A stretch of DNA of 41,097 nucleotides from Asterionellopsis glacialis (GCA_014885115.2 WKLE02001657.1:6572-47668), one strand, 5' to 3'. Shown: positions 11,941-21,880, counted from the first letter of the stretch. Notes: a model not told the origin generated them from the letters alone. Translations and numbers: made by a program.

Positions 11941-11959
11941 ATGATTCCAAGTGTCGGAT

Positions 11960-14900
11960 TTATGCTGCTGAGGCTGTCCATTCGACAGTTGGGATCATAT
12001 TCTGAATAAGCTTGGATAATGATGGTTGACTCGATTCCGTTCTCTTTTGTAATTGTTTTGTATCGTGCTGTATCGGCTTATCCTTCGGTGGAGTAAAGAT
12101 TGGAGAATAAATTGGTATTCTTCTTCCCATCAAGACATCCATCTGCTGGTGAAATTTGATTCTGCCCAGTGCCTTAGTGAATGAGTCACTAATATTATAC
12201 TGCGTTGGTATCGGTGTGAGTGTGAGTAGATCTGTTTCACACCAATTCTGTATGGCAAAATATTTCATGTCCATATGACGAGTACGTTTCGTTGGCTGTC
12301 CTGAGTTGGCCATATGTAGAGCTCCTTGATTATCTTCATATAATAACGTAGGGAAGTGTTGTTCATACCCGAGTTCATAAAGGATTGATCTGAGGTAGAG
12401 TATCATTTTTCCTGCTTCTGTTGCCGCAGCAAATTCAGCTTCTGTGGAGGATAGTGCTACTGTGGGCTGGTATTTGGTTTTGTACGCTATAACCGCTCCT
12501 CCTAACAAAATGGCGATTCCTGTAATGGATCTTCGATGACTACGATCAGAACCCCAATCCGAGTCGACGAATCCGTGCATCGTCTTCGGTTGTTTCATCT
12601 GTGGGATGGAATGCATTATTTCATCATTGGAGATACAAGATTGGGCGGGGATAATCGGAAGTTCCGTCCGGGGTTGTTGTCTCCAGTAATGTATGCCTCT
12701 GTCCTTAGTAAGGGCAAGATATTTCATCAAGTGTCGAAGTGCCTGATAGTGTATCTTTGCTGGATTCTGAGAGTACTGAGATAATTTAATGACTACGGAT
12801 GAGATATCGGGTCTTGCTATAGTCATCGCATATATAGCTTCACCTATGACTTGACGGTAATTAAAGTTTTCCAGGCGTAATTGTTTCTGTTCTTCTAACG
12901 TTGTTGGGAGTTCGGCTACTTCAAGTTGCGCTTGATAAACGTTGTCATCCCGCATGGGTATTGGATTGTGTTGAGTAATGGTCTCCTGCCATCCGTGGTG
13001 ATCCAATACTTTATCTAGGAATGATTCGCAGGAAATCTTAATATAATTTCTTGTCTGAGATACGTCAATTCCATTAAACTTTTTAATTACTCCCAAGTCG
13101 TTGAGTGGGACGCTAAGATAGTTGCCAACCCGTTTAATTACTGCCTTGGCGATATTCTCATCCTTGCATGCCACTGCAAAATCATTGACCTGACGAAGAA
13201 AGAGTATTTTATGGCCTCTGATCTTGGTTGAGTAAATGCATTTCTCATGTGTCGTATTTCTGAAGTTTTCCTTATTGACCAGTATATCCGAGATATGTTG
13301 ATCCCAAAGTCTTGGAGATTCTGGGTGGCCTTGGATGGCATGAAGTACCGGTAAGACATAACCTTTTGGGATAGGAGGTCGGCCTTTGTGTATTGTCCAC
13401 CAGTCACGATACTGGTTGTCAATCTCCATGTAGAATTGTTGTTGGGGCGGAGGTGCTTCAGCAAAAGCATTGCCCGCGTCTGCACCCACCACTAGCATAT
13501 TTTCAATGGCCGCTAGTGCCCATAAGACCCGTGCCGCTGGTTGTTCCACACAGGAGGCATAAGTGTATGCGAGGGTAACCGCCTTGCTGTAGCGACTACC
13601 TCCATTACAGGTGCCTCTTGCCTTTCTAGTCTCAGCATCTTTAAAATAATACGACCATACAAATGGTAGCACTGTTGCGTTTTTAGGTCGAGGAACCGGC
13701 TTTCCGAACATCTTTTGGGTTTCATAATTATCATTCTGTTTGAATTCTGCCGTTAGCCAGTCCTCCCAATTGTCTTGACGTTTAAGTTGTCTGCGCGAGT
13801 ATTTGGCTGATAAGTCAATGCCCGTGGTAGCCAAGACTTGATGGATAACTGCTTCGTCAATTGGTGGCATTTCTGCTTGATCCTCCCATAAATTGCTGTC
13901 TTCTCCATATCTTAAAACATGGAGATGGTGCGCTAGCATGTGTAATTGGTCGAAGTGAAGTTGAGGGATACCTTCTGATGTCAACGGGGCGATGATTTCT
14001 GGATGAGCAATAGTGACTTGACATTCTTGTTGTTTTGGGTCTGCTTGCAGCTCTTTGACCAGCTGTTTGAGTTCCTGCACTGAGTCAATCTTTTGACCAT
14101 TAATGGCTCGGATGGTGCCGTGTCTCAGTCTGCTCCTCCATTTTTGTAAGCGCGCTGCTGGAGTTCCTGACTGGCACGATTTGATGGTTGGGGCCATGTA
14201 TGGACTGTTGTAGTGGAGATCAAACCCTAACGTTGGATGTCTGGGGTCCACCTTGATTGTCTCTGTCATTGATGGTCCGTATACATCAAGAGAGAGGTGT
14301 AGTGACAGAATATCTGGATCCTTGGCTTTCGGACAAGAAGGTTCTTCAATAGATGTTACTATAGGAAGGGTAGTTTCATCTATGAGTTTCTTTATAAATT
14401 GATCCGGTATCGGAGGCAGATTCTCGTCAAGGATTTGGGATTGTGCGTGAAGTTTAGCCGCCGCAGCTGTAGTTGGTTCCTCCAGGATGTCTTCCAATAT
14501 GCCGTTGGAGAATTCTTGCTGAAGAATAATGTTGGATGTACTTGGTTTGGTGTTATCTGCTGTGGGATTATTGTCTTCTGCGAACTGTTTAATAAGATCC
14601 TGGTGCATTTGTGGACGTTCACTAGGGGAAGCCGTGTAATGGCCCTCATCGTGATGAATATGACGGGCTCTCTTTTCTTGATGGGTCTCTGTGTCCAAAT
14701 ACACTATGTTTTTATTGGTGCCCGCGAATTGTAGGAATATGCCCGTCGAGGTGTGATCTCCTGATTTGCTATTCCTAAAGCCAGGGTTCCGGGAATTGAC
14801 TAAACTCCCAAAGACTTTGACATGTGATAGATCCGGTTTTTGACCTGACCACCGTTCATATGGCGTCATCTGAATACTGTCATGATATAGTCTATTATAA

Positions 14901-17900
14901 AGATAGACTGCGTAAACAAGTGCATCTTCCCAATATGCAGAGCCAAGTCCAGCGTTATATAACAAACATCTCATCATGTTGGATAAGGTTTGATGAGGAC
15001 GTTCTCCGCGACCGTTCTGAGATGATGTATCAGATCCAGTGTCTTCCAGTATGTATCCTGCCTTCATGAGTATCCTTTGGAATTCTTGGGATCGTGCCAA
15101 TTCACCCCCTTGATCCGTTCTTATGAATCTTTGCATGTTATCTTTGCGTCCATATATGTTAATGAAAGCCTCGATGGTAGTAATGGGTGGTTCCTTGGAT
15201 TTGGATAAAAAGATCCAGCATACTCTAGTGTACGCGTCTGTGATCAATAGATACAAATTATAGCCTTCCCTACTCGTGACAATTGGGTTGGCCTTCTTCT
15301 TTCGTAGGCGATTTCGTTGGCGTCGAGTTTGAGGTAAATGTTGTGGTCCACAAACAAATCCAAAGTCCATATGATAGCGTTCTCCTGGTTGGGTTGCCTC
15401 AAAGGTTTCTTCCTTGCCTTTTGGTGCTTTCGTAAGTTTGCTGCGGATGCAGCTCTCGCAGTCAAATAATGGGTGTAGGTTGCCCATTAATGGAATACCT
15501 GTAGTGCATTTGGATGTCCGAACTATCTTTTGGGATCCAGGATGCCCCAGTCTCATGTGCCATAGTTCACAATCCACTTGTGTTGCCTTTGGTGTTTTAT
15601 GTTTCTTGCATTTTGGTATCTTGTCATGACCCTGTTCCATATGTGACTCATTTGTTGTCTTCCCTGAGGGTGGATCAGGTCGTCGTTTGTCAGGTTCCTT
15701 CCATTTAGTGGGTGATTTATGGTGTTGTGGTGGGCAAGGTTGTGGAGGCTGGTCGTCCATTCCCATAGCATCCTCGTTGGCATCTTGAAAGTGGACTTGG
15801 CGTTGGTCGTGAGGGTGAGCCTCCATATCATCCGGTGGGACCGGGCGTGGTGGCGGTATCGCCTCGTCGGCTGCCATTAAGGGAGGTTCCTCGTCTGCTA
15901 CCATTAGTTGAGGTTGTGTTGGGGTTGTCGCTGCCATTACTAGTGTAGGTGCATGGTGTGGGATACTTGATGTTGTTGAATGAACCCGAGGTATACCTGG
16001 TTCTTGTTCCTGAGGTATCAAATAATGACGGTCACTATCCGTGAGGCAAGCATATTCATCCGGTGTAAAGTCTCCCAATTGTGGCACTCCCTTATACCCC
16101 ATTGTAGTTAGGTGATTCACCTGGGGTTGTCCATTCTGAGCATTCACGTCGTCCTGGTCAGGAGTACTCATTTTAGTCGAATATTCGTCTTCCATTGGTT
16201 GCCAGTCCGAGTCATCTATGAACACCGGTTCATAAGGAGGTGCTACCAGTTTGTGTGCCCGTGGAGTAGTATCCGTTCTGGTGGTAGGTTCTGTGTAATA
16301 GAGACCATTTATCCTCTGCAGGTCGATGGTTGCCACACAGGTATCCTGATGATTAAAATATTGTAAGGTACCTTGTTGGGAGCGTGGGTCACCTTTCATT
16401 GTCCAGTATGCTAATGCCGGGGTATCGGCGACCTTTTGGTCAGGAGCTATGATGGTTCCAGATGCTTGGTCACTATGCAACATCGGGTAATATAATTTAC
16501 CCCCCTCCTTTGTCATCGTTTGGTAGTGGCCAAGACCTTCACAGATTATGGGAGCCTCAGCATTGGCAGAATGTACCGGATATGGTTTGATATGGCAAAA
16601 GTTATGTAGGTGAGTAACAGTTCCTGTAATACTCCGGTTTGCCCCCGGATCAATCTGGGCTCGCTCCATCGTCGCTGCAATCTGACAACACCTAGCCTGT
16701 TGAGCTTGGTGGGGGTCAGGTTCCTGTAAAAGTGGGGCCTGGGTCTCATGATGACAGTTCTCTGCCGGGTGATGAGGTAGTGAAGGGTCGGGCATCTCCG
16801 TTGACGGTATGTCTGGGGGTAACACCGTCACCGCCTGGAGAGAATTCGGTTCCAAATGCTCCGGTTCGATGAGTAATGGAGCCATAGTTTCCTCTTCCAG
16901 CATTGGCACCATCATTTCAGGCACCAAAGGAGACTGAGACCGCTCAATGGGTGGTGCTTGTACGGTGTGCATCACTGCCTGTAGTTCATCGATGATGTAC
17001 TCCGTGAGTTGTTGATGATTAGCTGTAGGTGTCTTCTCGTCATACGTTGGAGTAGATGTTGTACGGGGAGGAGTAGCAGCTGTAATAGCTGGAAGGAGGC
17101 GTGCACATAATGATGCGACTTTGGCACGTATTGCTTTACTGTGGCGTTGTTCAAATGCATCGGCCCATTGTTGACATTGTTTCTCATTCTGATTAATATA
17201 CCATAGGAGGTGGACCAGCTTGCACAGTGCATCACACTTGTTGACCGGATGACCCCACATTTTGCATCCATCGCATTGTTCATCTGTTCGTTGCCTCCGT
17301 GGTGTGCGTCTTTTTGGATTACGATCCTGGACGGCATTCAATTGTGGATAGGTGTCCTCGTTATCATCATCATTGTCTGCTGATGCAAACATATCCTCCA
17401 AGTGGTTAATGATGCCTTGTGTGTATGGAGGTGCATCCTGTTTAGGTAAGATTGAGATTGCCTCTTCCCCGACTGTTGGATCGCGACGTGCAAGAGTATA
17501 CACCTTATTCGCCATCATCCCAAGGGTGTGTGTTGGCGGTAGCGGTGCAGTCATTGGAATCGTATTCAGTTCCGTCGTAATCCGTTCAATAGCCAATTTA
17601 AAGCAATTGTCATGCTGAATTCCTTGTAAATAACCCATGGTTTTCTCACGGTCCGTATATTTACGTCCTTTCTTAAGTTGGGATTCGTAGTATAGGCGCA
17701 TTTCTGTTTCAAAGGTATAGATTGTCTTGGCGTGTCCATCAAAGACTGGGCGATCATTCGTCTCATTAACTAGTGCGTCTGGCGGGCGATATTTGGGGAT
17801 AGTAACTTGTAGAATAACTTGGAGAGCGTCGTAGCCGTCATTCAATTGGAGTTGAGACCATGCGAGATCTTTAGCCACTGGATCCGTAATCATGTTATTC

Positions 17901-20083
17901 TGATTCAGTTTGATCGCCAGCATCCGAGTGTATGAGAGGACATAATCTGGTGGTAAATCCTTAGAGTAAAGCGGTTCCCCCGGAACCAGTTCGGTAATAT
18001 TCCGAAGAGGCACTTGAAATAGAGAACAGGCAGCATGGATCTGTTGGTAGAATTGCCGGACCGGTGTCTCCGCAAGGGTAGCTAAGTGAGCCTCTAGTTT
18101 AGTATTGAGGAACTTGGTTTCAAGGTATGACGATGGCCGATATTTCTCCCGTGGGTCATTGGGATCTCCGTCGCTGTGATGCGCATGATCATCCATGCCA
18201 CCAGCTGATGTAGTGGGTTTTCCGCGTGGATCCGGTGGATCCGGTGGGGTGTGCAGCGGATGGGGTTTCGTAGGTGTAATTTGCGGTGTGCGATGGGTAG
18301 CATACGGATTTACAATTGGCGTGTGTTTGCGCTGTGGTGGTGATGAAAACATTTGTGTCTGTGGAGGAGGAGGTGGGGTAGGGGCTTCCGTGTCGATTGG
18401 AAAGCGGTTCTGAAATTGGGTGCCTCTAGTTGGCTTGGACACGGATGAATTCGTGGAATTTTTGGTTGTGGTAAACTGTTCCATTTTGGTATCAAACGTA
18501 GCCATTTTCATGTCCATCTTAACCGTGGCATCCATAACATGTTGTCGAATTTCGTCGATGTATACTTCGGATGACTTGTCCAGTTCTTCAGCAGCTGTAT
18601 CTATCTGGGCTTGAATGGTAGTCAGATGCTGGTCCACCGATGCATCAATAACCGCATGATGATTCGTGAGGTTGTCGACAATCTCTGATTCGACTGATTT
18701 CAGATGTTTTGTCTGTTCCTGTACATTTGACGTGGTGTCCCTCTGATTGGATTCTACACCCTGTAATCGTCGTTCTAAAGCGTCAAGGTGCTGTTCCCCT
18801 GAGAGTGCCGATCTCAGCTGAGTGCGCGTGTCCTCCAATTGTCTCTTCACCGTTTGAAGATCTGCTCGAAGTGCTTCCGAGGATGACGACAGTGTGTCAT
18901 GAGTGAGATTTTGTTGTTGTATCTGTGCTTCTAGGGATGCTACAGTCTGGACTAAACTTTGATTCGTTTGTTCTGCTGCTGCAAGTCGTTCGTTCAAGGT
19001 GGTGATGTCCGCTGAGCAGTCGTCCGGAGTATTTGCGAGGAGTATAGATACCGAGCTCTTGGTCTCTGCCTCCCATAATTTACGTCGTTTTTGTTCTTTT
19101 TCGAAGTTATGTTTCAGTTCCGCGTGATACTGTTGGAGAACCCAGTGGTCGCGTGCGAGAGTGTCATATTGGGACAACCGTTGCCGAATGGCCACATATG
19201 ATGACTCCGAAGATTGTTTGCCTACATACGATGATTCCGAGGATCGTTCTTCTTCTTCATGGTTCCCGGCCGCATCGTCTTTGTCATCCTCATGGGTTGA
19301 CGGCGTTGCCGGTAAGTGACCTAGTTGCTGGGCACGTTCCTCTTGGTCATCTACTGGTTCGTCCACATATTCAAGATCTGGGAGCGCATCTGTAGATTCC
19401 TCGGGTTCCTCCTCTGGTGCTTCTGCCGGAAAATCCTCTGGATCAGGAGTTCCATTGTGATGCCGTGATGAGCGAGATGGAGTAGATTGTGTTGCCCCTG
19501 AGGCTGAGGGTAATGTCCTACGCTCCGATGTCCCATTTGGATAGGTTGGAAGAGTTTCCGAAGGCGTTCCAAGTCGTGCATAAGGGTTTTTAGTCGGAGG
19601 CGATTTAACCGTATGAGTGGGTTCGAAGAGTCTTGACCCTGCCATCGTAGTAGGTTTAGGTGGGGCCGTTATTCTGTGAGATGGTGAGTCCTGTAGCAGT
19701 TGTGAGGGAGGTATTGGAGGTTTGTTCTTGTGAGTAGATTGAGTGAATCTGTAGGTGTTGCTCACTGTATCAATTTCGAAGCCTCCCATGCGAAGTTGCT
19801 TCATTGCTTTGACCATGTCCTCAAAGTGTGCATTAGGTGCTTGTGCCCATTTCTGTATGTCTTGTTCCAAGGTGGTAAACGCGTGTTTGTACCGCGTACG
19901 AACTTTTGTCGTCCCGCGAAACTTAGTAATATATCTTTGAATGAATGCCAGGAGTGGCGCTGGTGCCTCTTCTCGAGAGTAAATATGAATGCTAGGGCGT
20001 CCCCGGTGAGCCGATGATGGGTCCATCGTGTCTGTTGATGCCTGGCTTGCCATCGTCATTGGAGCCGATGATTTATCCTTCAT
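11960..20083 (-). CDS. Copia gag-pol polyprotein, 2707 aa, with PDZ-like domain
   Basis: One open frame without stop or frameshift. Order by residue: low-complexity N-terminus; acidic repeat SSESSYV x2 (about 285-300); long coiled coil (about 310-510); Pro-rich linker; Gag core (about 645-890); CCHC zinc knuckle C937-C940-H945-C950; aspartic protease IDPGAN (D1145; the usual form is D-S/T-G); Pro-rich linker; integrase zinc finger H1509-H1514-C1542-C1545; integrase core D1573, D1657 (RTDQGGE), E1694 (NGRGER); PDZ-like domain (about 1945-2027: TLGFDL, then RHGTIRAINGQKIDS); RVT_2 reverse transcriptase (about 2106-2350; D2202, then QVND with N2300-D2301); RNase H with D2507, E2548, D2584, D2633. 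Typical Copia polyproteins are about 1300-1500 aa, so this is nearly double. The start is the first Met after a 297-nt leader. All activities are inferred from motifs. The Asn in the RT motif may impair catalysis. Confidence 0.95.
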   Translation of the reverse strand: MKDKSSAPMTMASQASTDTMDPSSAHRGRPSIHIYSREEAPAPLLAFIQRYITKFRGTTKVRTRYKHAFTTLEQDIQKWAQAPNAHFEDMVKAMKQLRMGGFEIDTVSNTYRFTQSTHKNKPPIPPSQLLQDSPSHRITAPPKPTTMAGSRLFEPTHTVKSPPTKNPYARLGTPSETLPTYPNGTSERRTLPSASGATQSTPSRSSRHHNGTPDPEDFPAEAPEEEPEESTDALPDLEYVDEPVDDQEERAQQLGHLPATPSTHEDDKDDAAGNHEEEERSSESSYVGKQSSESSYVAIRQRLSQYDTLARDHWVLQQYHAELKHNFEKEQKRRKLWEAETKSSVSILLANTPDDCSADITTLNERLAAAEQTNQSLVQTVASLEAQIQQQNLTHDTLSSSSEALRADLQTVKRQLEDTRTQLRSALSGEQHLDALERRLQGVESNQRDTTSNVQEQTKHLKSVESEIVDNLTNHHAVIDASVDQHLTTIQAQIDTAAEELDKSSEVYIDEIRQHVMDATVKMDMKMATFDTKMEQFTTTKNSTNSSVSKPTRGTQFQNRFPIDTEAPTPPPPPQTQMFSSPPQRKHTPIVNPYATHRTPQITPTKPHPLHTPPDPPDPRGKPTTSAGGMDDHAHHSDGDPNDPREKYRPSSYLETKFLNTKLEAHLATLAETPVRQFYQQIHAACSLFQVPLRNITELVPGEPLYSKDLPPDYVLSYTRMLAIKLNQNNMITDPVAKDLAWSQLQLNDGYDALQVILQVTIPKYRPPDALVNETNDRPVFDGHAKTIYTFETEMRLYYESQLKKGRKYTDREKTMGYLQGIQHDNCFKLAIERITTELNTIPMTAPLPPTHTLGMMANKVYTLARRDPTVGEEAISILPKQDAPPYTQGIINHLEDMFASADNDDDNEDTYPQLNAVQDRNPKRRTPRRQRTDEQCDGCKMWGHPVNKCDALCKLVHLLWYINQNEKQCQQWADAFEQRHSKAIRAKVASLCARLLPAITAATPPRTTSTPTYDEKTPTANHQQLTEYIIDELQAVMHTVQAPPIERSQSPLVPEMMVPMLEEETMAPLLIEPEHLEPNSLQAVTVLPPDIPSTEMPDPSLPHHPAENCHHETQAPLLQEPDPHQAQQARCCQIAATMERAQIDPGANRSITGTVTHLHNFCHIKPYPVHSANAEAPIICEGLGHYQTMTKEGGKLYYPMLHSDQASGTIIAPDQKVADTPALAYWTMKGDPRSQQGTLQYFNHQDTCVATIDLQRINGLYYTEPTTRTDTTPRAHKLVAPPYEPVFIDDSDWQPMEDEYSTKMSTPDQDDVNAQNGQPQVNHLTTMGYKGVPQLGDFTPDEYACLTDSDRHYLIPQEQEPGIPRVHSTTSSIPHHAPTLVMAATTPTQPQLMVADEEPPLMAADEAIPPPRPVPPDDMEAHPHDQRQVHFQDANEDAMGMDDQPPQPCPPQHHKSPTKWKEPDKRRPDPPSGKTTNESHMEQGHDKIPKCKKHKTPKATQVDCELWHMRLGHPGSQKIVRTSKCTTGIPLMGNLHPLFDCESCIRSKLTKAPKGKEETFEATQPGERYHMDFGFVCGPQHLPQTRRQRNRLRKKKANPIVTSREGYNLYLLITDAYTRVCWIFLSKSKEPPITTIEAFINIYGRKDNMQRFIRTDQGGELARSQEFQRILMKAGYILEDTGSDTSSQNGRGERPHQTLSNMMRCLLYNAGLGSAYWEDALVYAVYLYNRLYHDSIQMTPYERWSGQKPDLSHVKVFGSLVNSRNPGFRNSKSGDHTSTGIFLQFAGTNKNIVYLDTETHQEKRARHIHHDEGHYTASPSERPQMHQDLIKQFAEDNNPTADNTKPSTSNIILQQEFSNGILEDILEEPTTAAAAKLHAQSQILDENLPPIPDQFIKKLIDETTLPIVTSIEEPSCPKAKDPDILSLHLSLDVYGPSMTETIKVDPRHPTLGFDLHYNSPYMAPTIKSCQSGTPAARLQKWRSRLRHGTIRAINGQKIDSVQELKQLVKELQADPKQQECQVTIAHPEIIAPLTSEGIPQLHFDQLHMLAHHLHVLRYGEDSNLWEDQAEMPPIDEAVIHQVLATTGIDLSAKYSRRQLKRQDNWEDWLTAEFKQNDNYETQKMFGKPVPRPKNATVLPFVWSYYFKDAETRKARGTCNGGSRYSKAVTLAYTYASCVEQPAARVLWALAAIENMLVVGADAGNAFAEAPPPQQQFYMEIDNQYRDWWTIHKGRPPIPKGYVLPVLHAIQGHPESPRLWDQHISDILVNKENFRNTTHEKCIYSTKIRGHKILFLRQVNDFAVACKDENIAKAVIKRVGNYLSVPLNDLGVIKKFNGIDVSQTRNYIKISCESFLDKVLDHHGWQETITQHNPIPMRDDNVYQAQLEVAELPTTLEEQKQLRLENFNYRQVIGEAIYAMTIARPDISSVVIKLSQYSQNPAKIHYQALRHLMKYLALTKDRGIHYWRQQPRTELPIIPAQSCISNDEIMHSIPQMKQPKTMHGFVDSDWGSDRSHRRSITGIAILLGGAVIAYKTKYQPTVALSSTEAEFAAATEAGKMILYLRSILYELGYEQHFPTLLYEDNQGALHMANSGQPTKRTRHMDMKYFAIQNWCETDLLTLTPIPTQYNISDSFTKALGRIKFHQQMDVLMGRRIPIYSPIFTPPKDKPIQHDTKQLQKRTESSQPSLSKLIQNMIPTVEWTASAA
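14000..14250 (-). other. PDZ-like domain region inside the Copia polyprotein
   Basis: Residues about 1945-2027 read like a PDZ fold: a GLGF-type carboxylate loop (TLGFDL), a strand (APTIKSCQSGTPAARL), the usual glycine/isoleucine turn with a following helix (HGTIRAINGQKIDSVQELKQ) and a last strand (CQVTIA). PDZ domains bind C-terminal peptides. It sits between integrase and reverse transcriptase, where standard Copia elements have only a variable linker. The assignment rests on motif pattern only. Confidence 0.7.
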
Positions 20084-20368
20084 CGTAATCGTTGTATCGT
20101 TCGTTGGGGATGAGCGTAAATAATCGTTATATTGCCAACGTCGCTAATTTTGCGTGTTCGTAGAGCCCCGTATATATGCTACGGGTTGGGCTGGCGTGCT
20201 CGTCCTGATCGGTGGATCCAAAGTCGACGATAGACGCAAGGTAAGATGTGTGGTTGGTGAAGATGGTGGTATCTCGGCGTTCCCGAAGTTGTTACAGTGG
20301 CCTTCTAGCCGTGTAACAGTCTAGAGGACTGTTGGCAGTCCTGTCGTTACGCAGAGTGAGTCTGAAAA

Positions 20369-20380
20369 GTGCTTATAACC
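20369..20380 (-). other. Putative primer binding site
   Basis: Directly after the 5' LTR the coding strand reads GGTTATAAGCAC. It does not resemble the complement of the initiator tRNA 3' end. Its complement GTGCTTATAACC resembles an anticodon loop of the tRNA-Ile(UAU) type (CUUAUAA), so priming by a half-tRNA, known for Drosophila copia with initiator tRNA-Met, is possible. This is inference. Confidence 0.45.
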
Positions 20381-20478
20381 TGTCAGAATCGAGTCTAGGG
20401 TACGTGTATTGATTAACCTATTTCCTAAACTATGGTTACTCTATGTACTCAGACCTTCGGTCTGTCCTTATCCTTTCA
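20381..20478 (-). repeat. 5' LTR of the Copia element
   Basis: 98-bp copy matching the 3' LTR except at one position near the start of the coding-strand LTR. It should contain the promoter for the element on the minus strand. It holds the same GAA-loop inverted repeat. The GCCGG duplication follows at 20479-20483. Confidence 0.95.
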
Positions 20479-20483
20479 GCCGG

Positions 20484-20832
20484 TGTCTATTCTTTCGTGG
20501 TCGTCTTACTAAGTAACTGTGTACTAAACCTTAATGGGTTATAAGCCTACCTGGTATTATGTCCGTTTGTTCCGTTTTCTTATTGCCCGCTTTTTTTTAG
20601 GAGCGCTTATTGTTCGTGATGTCTCTTTGAATTTTTCTTGATTTTCTGCGAATGCTATCTTTTCTAATGATTATATCTTTTGCTACGTTTGTGGTTTTTA
20701 CTTTCTTCTTTGGGTGATCAAGTTCCTTTGGTTTCTTGTGCAGTAGCTTCTGATGTATTCTAGATGCCATTGAATTTCTTTTGGATTGGTTCCTATCTCA
20801 TTTTCATAGAATTTAATACCATTTTTGTGTAA
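20484..20832. other. Intergenic, decayed coding-like minus strand
   Basis: T-rich on the plus strand. On the minus strand a frame read through stops gives a lysine/asparagine-rich peptide (KFYENEIGTNPKEIQWHLEY) that may continue the unrecognised frame to its right. No intact gene. Confidence 0.4.
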
Positions 20833-21262
20833 TCAGATTTTACAACATTCACTGCTTTCTGAGTAGTTTTCATCCCTCATTAGTTTGATCATATCTGTTG
20901 GAATCCCAAGGCATCTGGGGTCCTTGATAATTGCTTCAGGTATGTGGTTATGCTTCCTTTTGTTTGGAACATGGCTCTCGAGAGATGTGGTGGTCATTGG
21001 TTTTCCAAGTTTTAGGATTTGCCATCTATTTGTACTATACCAGATCCACTCTCCTCCTACCATGCATTCCAAGCATAGTATCATAGATTGATTGTAATAT
21101 TGTCTTTTGTACCATGCAGTGTTGTTGTTGCTATACTCACATAATGTGCACTTGATTTTATGCATCTGGATCCGTTCCAAATTCTTGGCTTTTGCTTGTT
21201 CTATTGTATCTTTGTAGTAGTGTTTCTGTTTCCAGTCCCTTTCTGCATGCTTTAGGACTGCT
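20833..21262 (-). pseudogene. Unrecognised decayed frame with CxxC-CxxC pattern
   Basis: An open minus-strand frame from about 21262 to the stop at 20833; the first Met is at 21180 (115 aa). It contains C-x2-C-x21-C-x2-C (KCTLCEY ... LCLECM), like a zinc ribbon, followed by GGEWIWYSTNRW and a C-terminal SSECCKI. Upstream the frame reads LKHAERDWKQKHYYKDTIEQ before meeting stops, and another Cys cluster (CPIPLCHQC) lies just beyond them, which suggests a longer gene that has decayed. It lies downstream of the LINE fragment on the same strand, so it might be a second part of that element or a different mobile gene. I cannot name the family. Confidence 0.35.
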
Positions 21263-21880
21263 TATGCTCATTCTTCAGGTTGACATTGATGGCATAATGG
21301 GATTGGACAATCATCTTCATGTCCCATGTTTAAAATGTTGTTTTGGTATATTTGTAAGGTTGTTTTGTTTGATTGTGATAACAGTCATTTTTTTTAAAAA
21401 AAATGTGGTGTTATATGGCTCACTTGGGGGGGGTTAGAGGGGGAGTGGCAGCATGTCTTTTCTTGCAACTTGCAATGGTCTGGTTATCCACCATGCTTCC
21501 AGAGTCCCTTCCTACTCTTTATCCCGCAGGAGGGGCATCCATTGCTTGTTGGGGGCACTCTTTTCATCTACACCTGGTAGGATGATTTTTAGTGCCTGTG
21601 CAAATGAATTCCTGTATGATAGTATTTTGGGGTGGCCTCTGCCCTATGCCGCCTATGTCGACCATGGCACAACACAACAATCAGACAATCAACACACAAA
21701 AGAAAAGAAGACTTTTATTTGGTGATGAAAATTATGAGCTTAGTTTAATCCGGAGAATATCCGGCAATCTAGTAAGTAGTAAGAATTCAGGAAATATTAG
21801 TAAATGGTAAATTTGTGAGTCCGTCTGCTTGCCCACGCATCAATCATCCATCCTCAAGAGTGTCCTACAGGGAGTGTACT
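21263..21880. other. Spacer between decayed frames
   Basis: No gene that I can support. It contains a T8-A9-like stretch near 21388-21402 and a G-run near 21426-21443. Open frames on the plus strand (21453-21725) have no recognisable domain. Confidence 0.4.

Larger units (their letters stand above)
11831..20483 (-). mobile_element. Complete Copia-type LTR retrotransposon with 5-bp target duplication
   Basis: Two 98-bp direct repeats (11836-11933 and 20381-20478) differ at a single base (CTCTCA against CTTTCA) and have TG...CA ends. GCCGG lies directly outside each (11831-11835 and 20479-20483), a 5-bp target site duplication as expected of Copia integrases. The coding strand is minus, so the 5' LTR is the right-hand copy. 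Gene order protease, integrase, reverse transcriptase, RNase H defines Ty1/copia; diatom genomes are known to hold many such (CoDi) elements. Near-identical LTRs and an open frame imply recent insertion. The LTRs are short for the superfamily. Confidence 0.97.
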
